Assembly: GCA_013115145.1 (NCBI GenBank) | Contig: JAAPAO010000166.1 | Location: forward strand, 1-59,037 | Direction: 5' to 3' | DNA: 59,037 nucleotides | Origin: Perkinsus chesapeaki | Lineage: Eukaryota; Perkinsozoa; Perkinsida; Perkinsidae | In this document: positions 1 to 10,194 of the stretch, one piece after another | How positions within the stretch are numbered: position 1 is the first letter of the stretch | How the letters are laid out: every line of letters starts with the position of its first letter | Notes under the pieces: model-generated | Database searches by the model: none | What the model was told of the DNA's origin: nothing | What the model saw: the letters and a program-made list of their open reading frames with translations, nothing else | Translations under genes and position numbers: made by a program

Positions 1-583
1 GTATCAACTAAGCCTACCTTACACCTTACATCTTACGAAGACTTGAGTTCTCACACAGAGCAACAAGAACATTAAACTGTTGATTGATGGTAATGTTAGA
101 GAAGGTATAAGGAGGCGTTACAATAAAGAAGGGATAACCTTTGAACGTAAGTGGAGATATGGAGTAGTGATCTCTATACTTTATTAACTAACACATATGT
201 GTGTTTAACGTCTACCATATACGTTGATAAGGGAAAGGAGCGGTATGAACGTGTGTTTATCGTTATCGACTCGTCTCAGATTCGTCAGTTGTTAATTACA
301 AGGAATGCATTATGACTTGGGTAACCCAATGGGTCGGTCTTAGTACTAACAAACAACGTATGATTATGAGATTGCAATCTGTAATGTTCCTCCTCAGTAA
401 CCTCCTCCCCAGTTGCTCTTATCCTTGTTGGATTCGTTCCGAGGATACAAACAAATACCTGTCTTCGCTGCTGCAGTGTGGCATATTGTTATGATAATGA
501 AGACGTGAATGAGGCCCTCGCAGAGGTAGATTCTCTCCCCCCTTCTACAACCATCAGACCATCTCTGTCAGGTTAAGCTATCT
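1..583. other. no recognisable gene
   Basis: AT-rich sequence with only short open frames and no homology I recognise. It could hold the promoter or first exons of the UFSP2-like gene downstream, but nothing in the frames supports a specific model. Confidence 0.4.
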
Positions 584-1002
584 TTGCCAACAGGTCTCTT
601 GGTCCTAGGAATAATCGACCTGCTTCCCCAGGACCAGAAGCCTTCTCTAAGGCCTACCGACTTGCCGGTATCTGGCTCCGTGGAGGTTACATCTGCAGGG
701 GAAGTCTCTTCATTTAAAATCCTTATAAACGGCGAACCTGCTATCACTGAGTTTCGGGACAACATGGACGTGCTTATGCGGAAGGAGTACGCCTTTTAGT
801 GAGAATGAGTTATCTTAAGCAACCTGTCAGACTGTTGGAAGTTGTATTGCTGCCTGACACGCCAGAGGCATCCCAGACGCCGAAACACAACCAGAGAGAC
901 ATGATAAGAGCGCTCGACCAATTGCAAACCGAGGGACAGGTTACAGCAAACGGAGGCGAGGCAAGAAACATGGAAGAGGGTTTTCGCGGTGAAATCGATT
1001 AG
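584..1002 (+). CDS. possible N-terminal exons of the UFSP2-like gene
   Basis: Two open stretches on the plus strand (584-798 and about 831-1002) look coding and lie directly upstream of the UFSP2-like exons. The first reads TGLLVLGIIDLLP and the second is a charged segment. They are separated by a GT...AG stretch (799-830), but joining across that stretch creates a stop codon, so the exact splice is unsolved. UFSP2 proteins have long poorly conserved N-terminal regions, so these may belong to the same transcript. This is positional inference only; they could also be a separate small gene or chance open frames. Confidence 0.25.
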
Positions 1003-1202
1003 TTTAGGATATATCGTTTATGAGTTCAGAAGGTTGTGATTCGAAGCTGACCGTGAGAAAATGGGCTGGCGGGCTGCCTTGTCGAGCAGGATACGAAGAC
1101 AAGAGATGTGTGTATGTGAGAGCGGTTGAACGGCTGAGGTCAGTTTGGTAGGGGATGACCTTTCGATAAGCTCCGCTCAGAGGCACATTCCCACTCGCTG
1201 CT

Positions 1203-2502
1203 AGCGTATGTTATTGCTACTGGGGGGATCCGGCGCACCAAGCGATCGGTCCATCCTTGCTAGAAACACTACAGAGGGCAACGAAAGGCATCGGCAGTGT
1301 CTCCAGCTCTGTGTCAGTATACAAGCCACGGGGCCTTGGGCATTATCTTTGTGTGGTTGATGCTGATATCAGCATGCTCTACAGAGAGAGACTGGCCCGA
1401 CTTTGGGGATGTACAAGTGAAGAATTCGATTATAAGTCTGAAGGCGAGAAATCGTGTTGCATTCATGGTTCCCATTTCAGGCATGCCATCCGCAAAGCGC
1501 CTGATTATTTGGAGAATCCACTATATCTGCTGCCTGATGCAGATCTACCTGATGTCGACTCCGATGGACACCTCCTATGTTCAGGACCCTTCGAGTGAGG
1601 CTCTGAAAACTTCAACTTGAAATAGAGCTGGATTCTTCGCGTCGCGAAGTTAATTCTAATAGTATGTTCTATTAATTAGTTAGTTAATTCTATTAATTCT
1701 TAATTCTAATAGTCGCGACTATTAGAATTAATTAAAAGTTCCCAATGCAGGAATGCACGACAAATTTCATAGTAGATACGTTCGTAGTGGAATACATTCC
1801 CGCTAGGAGAATGCCCTTCTAATAATAGAAGTTCTCAAGTCCCCAGTCTCGAGCTCTGCTGCCAACGCTCGGCCTTCTCTCTCAGCTACTTTCACACGGC
1901 AGAGGATAAGGTCTGGGGAATCGGACATCGAGCCGCTCAGATGATATTGTCTTGGTATCGGCGCCATGGGTGAGTTTGTTTGTCCAATCAGAGAGCTATA
2001 TCGTTCATCAGTACACTACGAGCGGTACCGTGCCTGAATGAGATCGAGGAAGTCCTACATAAGGTTGATCCTCAGAGACTCGAGCATAGTCCAATTGGTA
2101 GGCAGTCCCGATAAGGCCGATCACCTTGTTAGGTTGTCCTTAGGATCTATCGAGATACTTCAATTGATAACTAACTACACTGGCAAGCAGTCTCGGCTTT
2201 TACACGTCCCTGACGCCAAGAAGGTCAGCGAATTGGGCCCACAGCTACGCCAACACTTCAGTGCACCTGATGCACCTCCAGTCTACATCGGCTCCGGCGG
2301 CCGCTCGTGTGTTGTTGCTGGAGTAGACCTTGTGCCAAGTTCGTACCGTGTTCGGCGGTTTTTAGTAGTGGATCCCCGGTACACGAGCGGTGATGCCAGT
2401 GGCAAGGATTTGATCAGAAAAGGACTCCTTGGTTGGAAAGGAGCTGATTACTGGACAAACAGCGGGCAAAAGTTTGTGAATGTCCTTCTACCATCAACAT
2501 GA
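1203..2502 (+). CDS. UFSP2-like Ufm1-specific protease family protein, probably inactive
   Basis: Peptidase C78 family; active members mature the ubiquitin-like modifier UFM1 and remove it from substrates at the ER. Exons that splice in frame are about 1203-1594, 1886-1969, 2012-2097 and 2144-2502 (introns 291, 42 and 46 nt). The joined protein follows UFSP2 collinearly: YRERLARLWG, then the segment before the active site, then WGIGHRAAQ, PIGSIEIL, and the C-terminal GWKGADYW...LLP. UFSP2 has WGCxYRSxQ with the catalytic Cys and DPHYTG with the catalytic Asp-His. Here Cys is Ile, and His is Arg in DPRYTS. Asp is kept and the frame is intact to the stop. I infer a pseudoprotease that keeps the fold. 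The 5' start is unresolved, and upstream exons may add to the N terminus. Confidence 0.82.
1635..1731. repeat. two palindromes inside the first mapped UFSP2-like intron
   Basis: 1635-1649 is a perfect 7-bp inverted repeat (CTTCGCG/CGCGAAG) with a one-base loop. 1700-1731 is a perfect 32-bp palindrome centred on CGCG at 1714-1717. The sequence between is built from repeats of TTAATTCTA. Both lie in the 291-nt intron, which is far longer than most introns in the window, so the intron may have gained an insertion or carries an RNA hairpin. Confidence 0.75.
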
Positions 2503-3079
2503 ATTTTCCTGTTTCTTTCAACTTTCATTTTGGTGTTGAGTGAGTTCGTCAGGTGTTACTCGCTCCTAACTTTACACATTGCAATCTCACATGCTCGGTA
2601 TGAGGTATTGAAATACCATCGAGCACAAGAGTTGCATGAAACCTTGATCCATACGTGAAGCCAAGATTCATAATTCATAGAGTTGCCGTGCACTTGTGGT
2701 TATTTAGTACTGAATCAAACCACGAATAACGATTTTCGTAGTACGCAGAATACTTCTACTGGAATAGCTCCCCTCGTGTTACTCATTCTTAACCAAACCA
2801 TCCCGGTATGCGTTTGAGGAATTGAAACTCGAGATGAGTAACGCGGGGTAATTCACCTGGTTAGTGCTAGTGCCTTTATGGTTATACAAAGTCAGCAGTC
2901 TCGAGGTATCGAGTGTTGTTCGGAGGGAAGTGAATATCTCGTCCGGGCAATACCTCTTTTGGCGAACACAAGAGCCAGAAAGTGGGAGATAAAAATCCCT
3001 ATTACTATGTTAGCAAGTAGCGACATGAAAATATAATGAATATGAAAACAATACGAATACAATTTGACAATCTAGTATG
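2503..3079. other. intergenic, imperfect inverted repeats
   Basis: No gene seen. Two related blocks (about 2551-2637 and 2770-2848) each carry GTTACTC, a GGTATG core and an ATTGAAA motif; the second is flanked by imperfect inverted arms around GTTACTCAT/ATGAGTAAC. They could be remnants of a small foldback element. The convergent genes on both sides end here. Confidence 0.4.
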
Positions 3080-3589
3080 CTACAGTTGAGCATATCCAAT
3101 ATTTGATAAGTTGGCCACGTGATCGCCAATGTCTGAGGATGACTTGTAAGTGCCAGGAATAGATTCCTTCTTTATCATCAAATGCCTTGATTCTTCCAGT
3201 ACGGCCAGTACGTTACCTTCAGAAGTAACTTTGAAGTAAGTGAAATCGAGTAGTTTGAAATCACGACCGGGGCAGTAAAGATTCAAGTGAAATATCATTT
3301 CAACGAACCAATAGTCGAACGTCTCCTTGATCCGGAATCCTTTTTGGTCTGCGTCCCTCACCAAAGCGAGGTAACCTGTGCTATTTGAGAAAGGCTTGTT
3401 GACATCGCATCTCACACTGCTGAGAACTGTAGGGCTCGGTTCATCATTCTTAAAGTAACACATAGCTTCAACATAAGGGCCTTCCATTACCCCTCTGTAT
3501 AATCCCTCAGGGAAGTTCCAAGAACGAACCATACTGAGGAGAGTGATTAACAGAGCAGATGATAGCATGTATTGGTTCGAGAAACTCAA
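3080..3589 (-). CDS. small secreted protein, lineage-specific
   Basis: 169 residues in one exon. The N terminus (MSFSNQYMLSSALLITLLSM) is a plausible signal peptide. The mature part begins near FPEGLYRG and has cysteines in MCYF, VRCD and NLYCPG, with an alternating hydrophobic pattern that suggests beta structure. I do not recognise a named family. It resembles the protein at 56706-57170 in length, in the GLY opening motif and in the C[YF]...VRC spacing, so the two may be divergent paralogues of an expanded secreted family. It converges with the UFSP2-like gene. Function unknown. Confidence 0.6.
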   Translation of the reverse strand: MSFSNQYMLSSALLITLLSMVRSWNFPEGLYRGVMEGPYVEAMCYFKNDEPSPTVLSSVRCDVNKPFSNSTGYLALVRDADQKGFRIKETFDYWFVEMIFHLNLYCPGRDFKLLDFTYFKVTSEGNVLAVLEESRHLMIKKESIPGTYKSSSDIGDHVANLSNIGYAQL

Positions 3590-4326
3590 CTTCCAAAATT
3601 GTGAGCGAACTAAGACGAAACGAAGTGGTTATCCAATTGATTCACTGTAACATGCTCGACGATAACTATATCATGCGTCGTCTTTTCATTGTTGGAAAAA
3701 ACGAACGTAGTCGGCTACTCAAGTTGCTGAGGAAGAAACCAGATTTGAGGAAGCCTGCGAGCTTGTAGGGAGCCTGGCAGGCAGCCCCAGCCTGCTGCCG
3801 GCGGGCTTCCCACAAGCTTTCAGGATTCCTCATATAAAAATACCTGTGTATTTTACACTGACACACTTGTGAGCTATCCCACACATCCATGTCACGACAG
3901 GAAATACAGATACACTATGATTGTCGAAGTTTTCTATGCTACAGGCTACTGGCAGGAATACACATTCACCTGAATTCCCTGCCTGCAAACAAACCTGACG
4001 GCCCTGCGGGCTCCGCGCCAGCGCCGCGTTTACACAGGGCATGTTGTGACTCACGACATCTTGACTCGCGATTCTGTAGCAATCCATATCAAGAGGATAG
4101 GACTCCGATCATTGAAGAATACACCATTGCTAGATTTAGCCGCAACACCGCCCTTAAAGAATGTTCCAACCCCCCATCAAAAGAGCTCCTCCGTTTTTAT
4201 CACTGTGTTGCACAGCCAATGCAAAAAGATAATCTCGAGTGACACATTGACAATGCCCATTCTGGAAATCCAGTCAGAGCCGGCCCACCTGCGGGACTAC
4301 CGCAGCGGAAACCATTAGTTCACTCT
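3590..4326. other. intergenic with GC-rich short inverted pieces
   Basis: No convincing gene. Around 3765-3830 and 3990-4040 GC content rises locally, with self-complementary pieces such as GCCTGGCAGGC. Several overlapping open frames cross this stretch on both strands, but none has a recognisable domain or sensible splice structure. Confidence 0.35.
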
Positions 4327-4850
4327 ATGTTCGGCAAGAGGCCTCGGGCCGATGAGTCCACTCTCGAAAGTTCCACCCAGAAGCAAGACGAGCACAATTG
4401 TCTCCCGTCTGGAAATTTCTTCCCGACAAACCCCTGCATGTTGTGATTTCACACCAGACTCTGTACAAGCGTCTCGCTCATTGAGCTCCCCTTCTCAACA
4501 GGTTGCGGTACCACGATCGTCTTTCTCCATAGTCATCATCGACGGTGCTCAACCCCGCCGTTCCCCACAGAGATCCACCTGGCGCGGCAGCTCCGCTTCC
4601 TTCGACCAATCCTTCCGGTGTCAGTTCATATAGGGCTCCTCTATACCCGGTGTCAAGCTCACGTTATTTGGAACAGATCTTGGCAGAGCTGGCCTCCATC
4701 AAAGCCTCAGTCACTGAGGTGCTAGAAGTGAAGGCCGGTAAACGTGCAAAGAGCGACTTCATGTCATGTAGATTCGTCTTGCCACATAATTCTGTGAAAG
4801 CTAGACTCAATCTAGTAGATTGTGCATTTCTATTTGGACCCAGGAGGTAA
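4327..4850 (+). CDS. hypothetical Ser/Pro-rich protein with short coiled coil
   Basis: A plausible start at 4327 reads MFGKRPRADESTLESS. A GT-AG intron of 58 nt followed by one of 31 nt joins this to a Ser/Pro-rich stretch (LNPAVPHRDPPGAAAP) and then to SRYLEQILAELASIKASVTE, a short coiled-coil-like helix followed by basic residues. The last frame closes at 4850. The overall style (KRPR basic N terminus, Ser/Pro linker, helix) matches the other low-complexity plus-strand genes at 41.8 and 43.5 kb. No family recognised. The first splices are tentative because the second intron would be unusually short; an unspliced reading there is the alternative. Confidence 0.4.
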
Positions 4851-5304
4851 CTGTTGTTGGAGCATATATTGTTGTCACCTTGGCTCGAGCTTGCGGTGAA
4901 AGCTCACGATTTTGTCCTTTCTATCTGGCATTTTGCCAGCAGTCGATAATACTAAGCGGTATAATGTATACCTATACATACCGATGCCTACCTTGTGCCG
5001 CTGATATTTAAGTATGTTACACGGGTATTTACAGACTGCAATTCTTTGAACTTCTGTTTGAACATCTTGTCAAAACCCGCAGCTTTCAAAACGTGTTTTT
5101 ATCAGCCATCGACTACGACCACTTATCAACAGTGTTGATTCAACACAACTGGGTGTTGCACGGATACTATTCAAGATGAGTCTGCACGCCTCCGTTGCTA
5201 TAATAAAATAATTCGCATTCACATACGCTTAGAATCAGATAGTCATAATAGGAATAAAAAATGACTATAAAGAAAATATCAGTAGCGACCAAACTGTATG
5301 GTTG
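4851..5304. other. intergenic, nothing seen
   Basis: AT-rich intergenic sequence between convergent genes. It probably contains both 3' ends. No RNA gene or repeat recognised. Confidence 0.4.
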
Positions 5305-6255
5305 CTAGCATTTATCCAGTCTCAGTGTGAGATTTGGTGAAGATACTAGGAAGAGCCAATCTCCATAATAGATTAGCTTGAATACGCCATTGCCGAGGGT
5401 GTCAAGGTCCTTGAAACCATCGTCCATATCGTAGAGATAGATCTCATAGCTGTAGCCATTAACTTCATATCTCGAGAGTAGGATAGTGGCGCATTTTCCT
5501 GGTATGTGCAATATCATAAACTGAGGATTGAATCTCAGCTCGAGATTCAAAATGGACTCGTTCTCTCCCTTGTAGCACCACCTTGTGTTGAAGAGGTCAG
5601 TCCTGATGGGATAGGGGACCTCGGCTCCGGGAAGTGGATCACAGTCGAGCTCACCTCCTGTACGGACAAGGTCACCTACAATCTGCCCCTCCCACACAGC
5701 AAGCATATCTTTTACGAAATAGGAGAAACGTAACGAGTTTAGAGACTTCCCGAGTTTGGCGTCGGCTACCGGATCTGAGCTCAGGACATAGACCTGATTC
5801 CCCTCGTAGAAATATTGCATGTAATAAACTTCACCATCATAAAGGAACATAAGCTTGTCACCAGCAAAACTGACCACTTCTATTGGCGTTACGCCATCAC
5901 GTCGAAGGTCACGAGAACACCACGTCCCTTGCAAGGCTTCCTCGGAAACTAAGGGCGTCGTTATGGTACAACTGGTCGTAGTTGTGGTTGTCGTTGTGGT
6001 TACAGCGGAAGATATCACAGAGTTACCACAGAGAACCACAGAACCGCTGCAAGTGCTATCATCAGCGGCCGAACATAAGGAACCATCGCCCCGCTGCAGC
6101 AGACCATGGCAGACAGCAGGGACCTTATAGGTCATGCAGTGAGAGTCGGTGCACTCGGCAACCCCACTACAGAGTGTCTTACATGAGTCAACTTCAGTAC
6201 CATATGCCAGTACAGCCAAAGAGGCTAGTAGTATCGCTGTACGAGAAGAAAGCAT
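5305..6255 (-). CDS. secreted Cys-rich protein with Thr linker and two beta-rich modules
   Basis: 316 residues, one exon. Residues 1-19 (MLSSRTAILLASLAVLAYG) form a clear signal peptide. Residues about 25-77 are a Cys-rich domain with the pattern CxxxC...CxxSxC...PxxCxGL...C...C...C. A run of nine Thr near residue 87-95 looks like a mucin-type linker. The rest contains two similar units of about 90-100 residues, each opening with a Trp-Cys pair (GTWCS, then TRWCYKG) and ending in hydrophobic beta-like strands, which suggests internal duplication. The same Cys-rich domain occurs twice in the next gene upstream (6564-7001), same strand. No known family; presumably extracellular or surface. Confidence 0.75.
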   Translation of the reverse strand: MLSSRTAILLASLAVLAYGTEVDSCKTLCSGVAECTDSHCMTYKVPAVCHGLLQRGDGSLCSAADDSTCSGSVVLCGNSVISSAVTTTTTTTTTSCTITTPLVSEEALQGTWCSRDLRRDGVTPIEVVSFAGDKLMFLYDGEVYYMQYFYEGNQVYVLSSDPVADAKLGKSLNSLRFSYFVKDMLAVWEGQIVGDLVRTGGELDCDPLPGAEVPYPIRTDLFNTRWCYKGENESILNLELRFNPQFMILHIPGKCATILLSRYEVNGYSYEIYLYDMDDGFKDLDTLGNGVFKLIYYGDWLFLVSSPNLTLRLDKC

Positions 6256-6563
6256 ATTGAGAAATTACTGACAAACACACATTCGTCCGCGAAACAGCCG
6301 CATGATATCGGGCGCAGCGAGACAGACGCCGGACGAAACGGTCAGCATTTATCGTTCTTCAACACAAGAGACGCGAGAGAGGGAATCTGTACTAACACAC
6401 GGATGGATTGAAAAGGTTAATTCTCATGCAGTGAATGTGGCAACTCCCAGTACGACAGTTAAGGGAGCGAGTTGACTGTGAATAAAGCCATATCCAGGCT
6501 CAAGCTTCCGCACACAAAGTGGGTGATGCAAGTGGCTGCGACTTGGTCAGTATTAGATATGCA

Positions 6564-7001
6564 TTATTTTACGAGTCTACCATCCGGCACCGATTTGGGA
6601 TTATCGTGGCTATCCGGACATAGAAAAGGGACACCGTCGCACAAAGGATCAGAGACGTGACAGATTTGAGCGTCTTTGATGACATTAAGACCGTAACACG
6701 ATCTAGGTGACTCCCAGGTTCGACAGTAGGAACCCCAGAAGCTTGTCTTACAAGCATCTACAAGCTCACATGCGTCAGCACAAGACTTGAGACTAATAGC
6801 GCATCTAACAAGGTTCACGCCGTCTGGGCTGAGCAATCCGCTACATACCCCAGAAGGGGTGCACCAACTACTATGGCAGCCGGGACGACGCCCACAAGCT
6901 CTCTCGCATAAAGTGTTATTATAGACCATATTGGAGGTAGCCAAAAAGACGACAACGTCTTGCGATAAGAGCACCAAAATACGAAAGAGGCGGTAAACCA
7001 T
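6564..7001 (-). CDS. secreted protein with two tandem Cys-rich domains
   Basis: Starting at the ATG at 7001 gives MVYRLFRILVLLSQDVVVFL, a plausible signal peptide; the frame is also open further upstream to 7154. Two copies of a Cys-rich domain follow: CERACGRRPGCHSSWC...CSGL...C...C, then CELVDACKTSFWGSYC...SCYGL...C...C...LC. Both match the N-terminal domain of the neighbouring gene (5305-6255), indicating tandem gene duplication. The frame ends soon after the second domain; an intron donor (GTAAAA) sits just before the stop, so the true C terminus might be longer. Function unknown, probably secreted. Confidence 0.65.
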   Translation of the reverse strand: MVYRLFRILVLLSQDVVVFLATSNMVYNNTLCERACGRRPGCHSSWCTPSGVCSGLLSPDGVNLVRCAISLKSCADACELVDACKTSFWGSYCRTWESPRSCYGLNVIKDAQICHVSDPLCDGVPFLCPDSHDNPKSVPDGRLVK

Positions 7002-7558
7002 GCTACTTTGGGTAAATAAATAGTGGACACTGAAAAATACATTCACTAAGGTGCATGGCCGTAAGGAACGGAAGCCCGCACTGATGCGGCTGATGCGAAT
7101 CGATGTCTTACTCAGAACTACCAGTACAGTCTCATTTTGAATAGAAAAGTTCAACCAAAAAAGTGATTTAGCTCCAGATACTATTCTGCTAAACCGTCAT
7201 TATCAGTTATTATTCAACTAAGAGCCAACCACTGTCTTCTATAAGCATGTGTTCTGCTGGCGTTCGACAGTATATCAGTTTTACAGGACTTGCTTCCGCA
7301 GTCCCTAATACGTGCGTGGGATGGCCATGCGGTAAGACTAATGCGTCAAGGTGACCCGCAGGATCGTTACAGACGCTACCCTGGGAAGGAGTGTGTGATT
7401 CTGAAACGTGAGCGGGAAGTGCGCTAGTTGACAGCCGAACCACATTGACATGGCTACATGGCCTTACGCTTTCACGGCTTTCCCCGAATGGATGACTCCC
7501 TGGGAATTGACAAGAGAAGGCATACCATAATGCAAAGAAACGTCAGATGTGATCAATT
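7002..7558. other. intergenic, no clear gene
   Basis: Gap between the OFA-type carrier and the Cys-rich gene, both on the minus strand. A 77-codon open frame at 7210-7443 (-) has no recognisable feature. Likely holds the promoter of the Cys-rich gene and the 3' end of the transporter. Confidence 0.4.
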
Positions 7559-9462
7559 CTAGTCAACTAAGGCTCGATTAGTCTCGGTATAGAAATGGAC
7601 CCAGTCATCTGTCTTGGCTAATGGTGATGGTAGACGGGAGAGCAACCACGCAATCCCTGCAGTGCTAGTCGGGGCCACTGCAATAACAGCCAACTGCAGT
7701 GATGGTGGAAGGGTCGACGTTAAGAAGGGTACAGTCACCTGGAACACGATCTAATACTGAGTGAGAAGCTGAGCTCACCCATGCGGCGACGAGCGCGGAG
7801 ATTCCGAACCCCATAAAGACCAGGCCGTAGTTTTTCTGGAAGTTGGTGGGGCCGAACAATGCCGCAGTTGCTAAAGGCATTACCACAAATGTACCTAAAC
7901 GGCAAGGCAGTCGGCGGAACAGCTGCATAGAGATAAGCTACCTCCAAGCACGAAGGCGTTCCAACACATGCCAAGGAGAAATGATGCCGGTGTTGTTGTT
8001 TGTGATAAAAACAACAACGAAGCTGCCAAGCCGATAGATACTGCTCGAAGGGAGAAAAGCGGATCAGTAGTCAGGGCACCTGTCAAACATAAAGCGTAAT
8101 TTCGAAATAAGAAGACATCTTCTGGTTACCTGTCATGACCCTACCAATAGCATTAACTACTGCCGCTAAGGACCACGTTTTAACCAACTGCAAGTCGTTC
8201 ATCCCACACAAGAGCGTTCCCATCATCTGAAACCATATACTCCGGCCGACACTGTTATGGACTTACCTTGAATGTTGACGCAATGAAGGTAATCGCCTGT
8301 GTGTTGGCCGAAAAGGCTATGACCAACAACCAGAAGTGGGGTGTCCGTAACTGCTCACACTCTTAAGCTGCCCCGTCAAGCTACAACTCACCATTCTCCT
8401 CCACGTTAGCCCGGTCTGCGTTGAACTGTTCACATGATCGCTGTTGTCTGTCGCCACCTCATCAGGTAAGACGGCAGCGGCTGTTGCTAACAGAAGAAGC
8501 ATGACTCCTCCAACGACACGCAGCATCAGCCTGAAAAGGCTCTATGACGGGTTGACTGGAAGGAACGTACGGGACTCGAATGAGAACGGCATAATTAGGA
8601 TCTTGGATGGAGAAGTCGACAGCATAGGGGTTCACAATCCGAGACTGGAGTTGAGTGAAAACAAAGCTTCCCATACCAAAGCTGGCAGCAGTTATCCCGG
8701 CATAGAGGCCTGCAACACCAATGAACAGCGGAACCCACGGTTCGAATCCACCTCGCTTAGCGTTGGGTGCAGTGTTGAAGAGCACCTGCATTGGGGCTGT
8801 ATAGCCTAAGCCGATGCCGATACCACCAAGCATACTGTAGGTAGCCAGGAAGTACCTACACACTAGATGCTAGAATCACACCTAGAGTGGCACAGAAATC
8901 GAAATGAGAAATAGAACGAGCAAGAGGAAGACATCTGAACGGTGGAAGTCGGAACATGCGTGCTGGTCACTGCTAAGTTCGAATAAACAGCACACACAAA
9001 GTGGCAGAGGATGCAATTAACAGACTACCCGTGATAGCGGTTCAATGACAGTAGAATTTGGCGCGTGATTTAATCGAAAGAGCAGAAGACCACAGCGGCG
9101 GCGGCGGCGGTCGTGATAACATACATCCCAGACAACTCACGGGAACGGATAGTCGAGCGCTATAACCAACGCTGAGAAGGCATGTGCAGCGGCGAGGAGC
9201 AGACCAGAAGTAAAGATAGCAATAGATGGTTTCATGCATGAGCCTATTGGAACTGATACTGACATTAGGAATACCTAAATAGACTCAACCCCAGTGCTGT
9301 AAAGAAAGCCGTGAGACTCACCTGTACTGCGAAGATCCACGCACCCCTTGATTGCACTTGCTGTGGTGAGTAAGTATTATCCATATCCACATAGTAACCC
9401 AATACGTAGGAGGCAACGTTACCAGAGGAGAAGAGCACCCCGAGACATAAGTGAGTGAGTAC
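7559..9462 (-). CDS. MFS transporter, OFA (oxalate/formate antiporter-like) type
   Basis: Major facilitator carrier, expected 12 membrane segments. Nine exons join in frame: 9462-9322, 9274-9141, 8855-8571, 8530-8392, 8350-8267, 8226-8130, 8079-7942, 7894-7779 and 7738-7559 (437 residues); introns are 40-50 nt except one of 285 nt. Typical pieces are NVASYVLGYY (first segment), GGIGIGLGYTAPMQ (fourth), the second-half FGPTNFQKNYGLVFMGFG, which matches the OFA-type pattern FG...NYGL, and a final hydrophobic stretch. OFA-family members move monocarboxylates or related anions; in apicomplexans related carriers are parasite-specific. The substrate cannot be read from sequence. The first codons are missing: an exon between 9463 and about 9680 must supply the start, and a reading ending VQRF just before the first mapped exon fits in phase. 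Confidence 0.82.
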
Positions 9463-9686
9463 CTAACATAAAGTACGCTTCAGTGAACGCGAGATTATAT
9501 ATGTGGAAGATGGTCACTGTTAACGACAAAGCGCTGGACCGTCAAAAGATATGCACTACGAGTCTTAAGACTACCAATGATTATAAACGGCAGTAGAGGT
9601 GGAGAGGCTCCGAAGTGAAGTGGTCGATTGACAACTGATGATTTGGCAGAACGCACGAGCACATTAGGGATTCACCAAGAGCTACT

Positions 9687-9966
9687 TCACGACGAGATAC
9701 CGGAAAAGCTCGCTGATGAAGGGTCGCGCAGGAGTTGATGAATCACGCGTCGCTGGGCAGAAGTGAACCCATGAAGATCCAGGGGCACCCACCGTGGCAG
9801 TTACGGCTCGAGGAAGCCGACTCTCTAAGAACTTGGCACGTAACGTCTTCTTTGAGACTGGTCCACCGAAGAATGCAGCAGAGAGCACAATCATGGTGCC
9901 AAGCGCCAAGGTAATGATTGTTGTAGCCACGAGGGAGGCTCCGCCGATAGAACCTCCAGCCATCAT
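9687..9966 (-). CDS. hypothetical small single-pass membrane protein
   Basis: Exon 9966-9793, a 40-nt GT-AG intron, then 9752-9687 give 79 residues. MMAGGSIGGASLVATTIITL opens a hydrophobic helix of about 30 residues, followed by a basic segment (SKKTLRAKFLESRLPRAV) and a Ser-rich tail. The layout fits a small organelle or ER membrane protein with a basic cytosolic or matrix tail. No family recognised. It lies just upstream of the OFA-type carrier on the same strand, so I cannot exclude that it is that gene's first exons; the in-frame stop after the second exon favours a separate gene. Confidence 0.4.
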
Positions 9967-10194
9967 CAACGTCACACAATCCTCACTGAAAGGTTTCACT
10001 GTCGATGTTTCAACTTGAGCTGTCTCTGGATAAGTGAATACAACACAAGCAAAGTTTCACGTTGGTGAAAATCAGTTTAAAGAAACATCACATATCTTCA
10101 CGATTTTACGAGGGTCTCCGTCGGCTCTGGATCTGAAACAATAAATAAGAAGAGATGGTCAATGAGTGGGCTTACTTGATCATTTTTATATTAT
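9967..10194. promoter_or_regulatory. intergenic between two minus-strand genes
   Basis: Short spacer carrying the 3' end of the MYND gene and the upstream region of the small membrane-protein gene. It is AT-rich; no specific element recognised. Confidence 0.3.

Noticed and set aside
9061-9120. CGG-repeat stretch as a coding or regulatory element
   Set aside because: It lies inside the 285-nt intron of the OFA-type gene and is a short simple repeat.
10000-10020. GCTCAAG upstream of a start codon as a relict spliced leader
   Set aside because: Only the last seven bases fit the known dinoflagellate/Perkinsus leader ending; the preceding TTGG part is absent, so the match is within chance.
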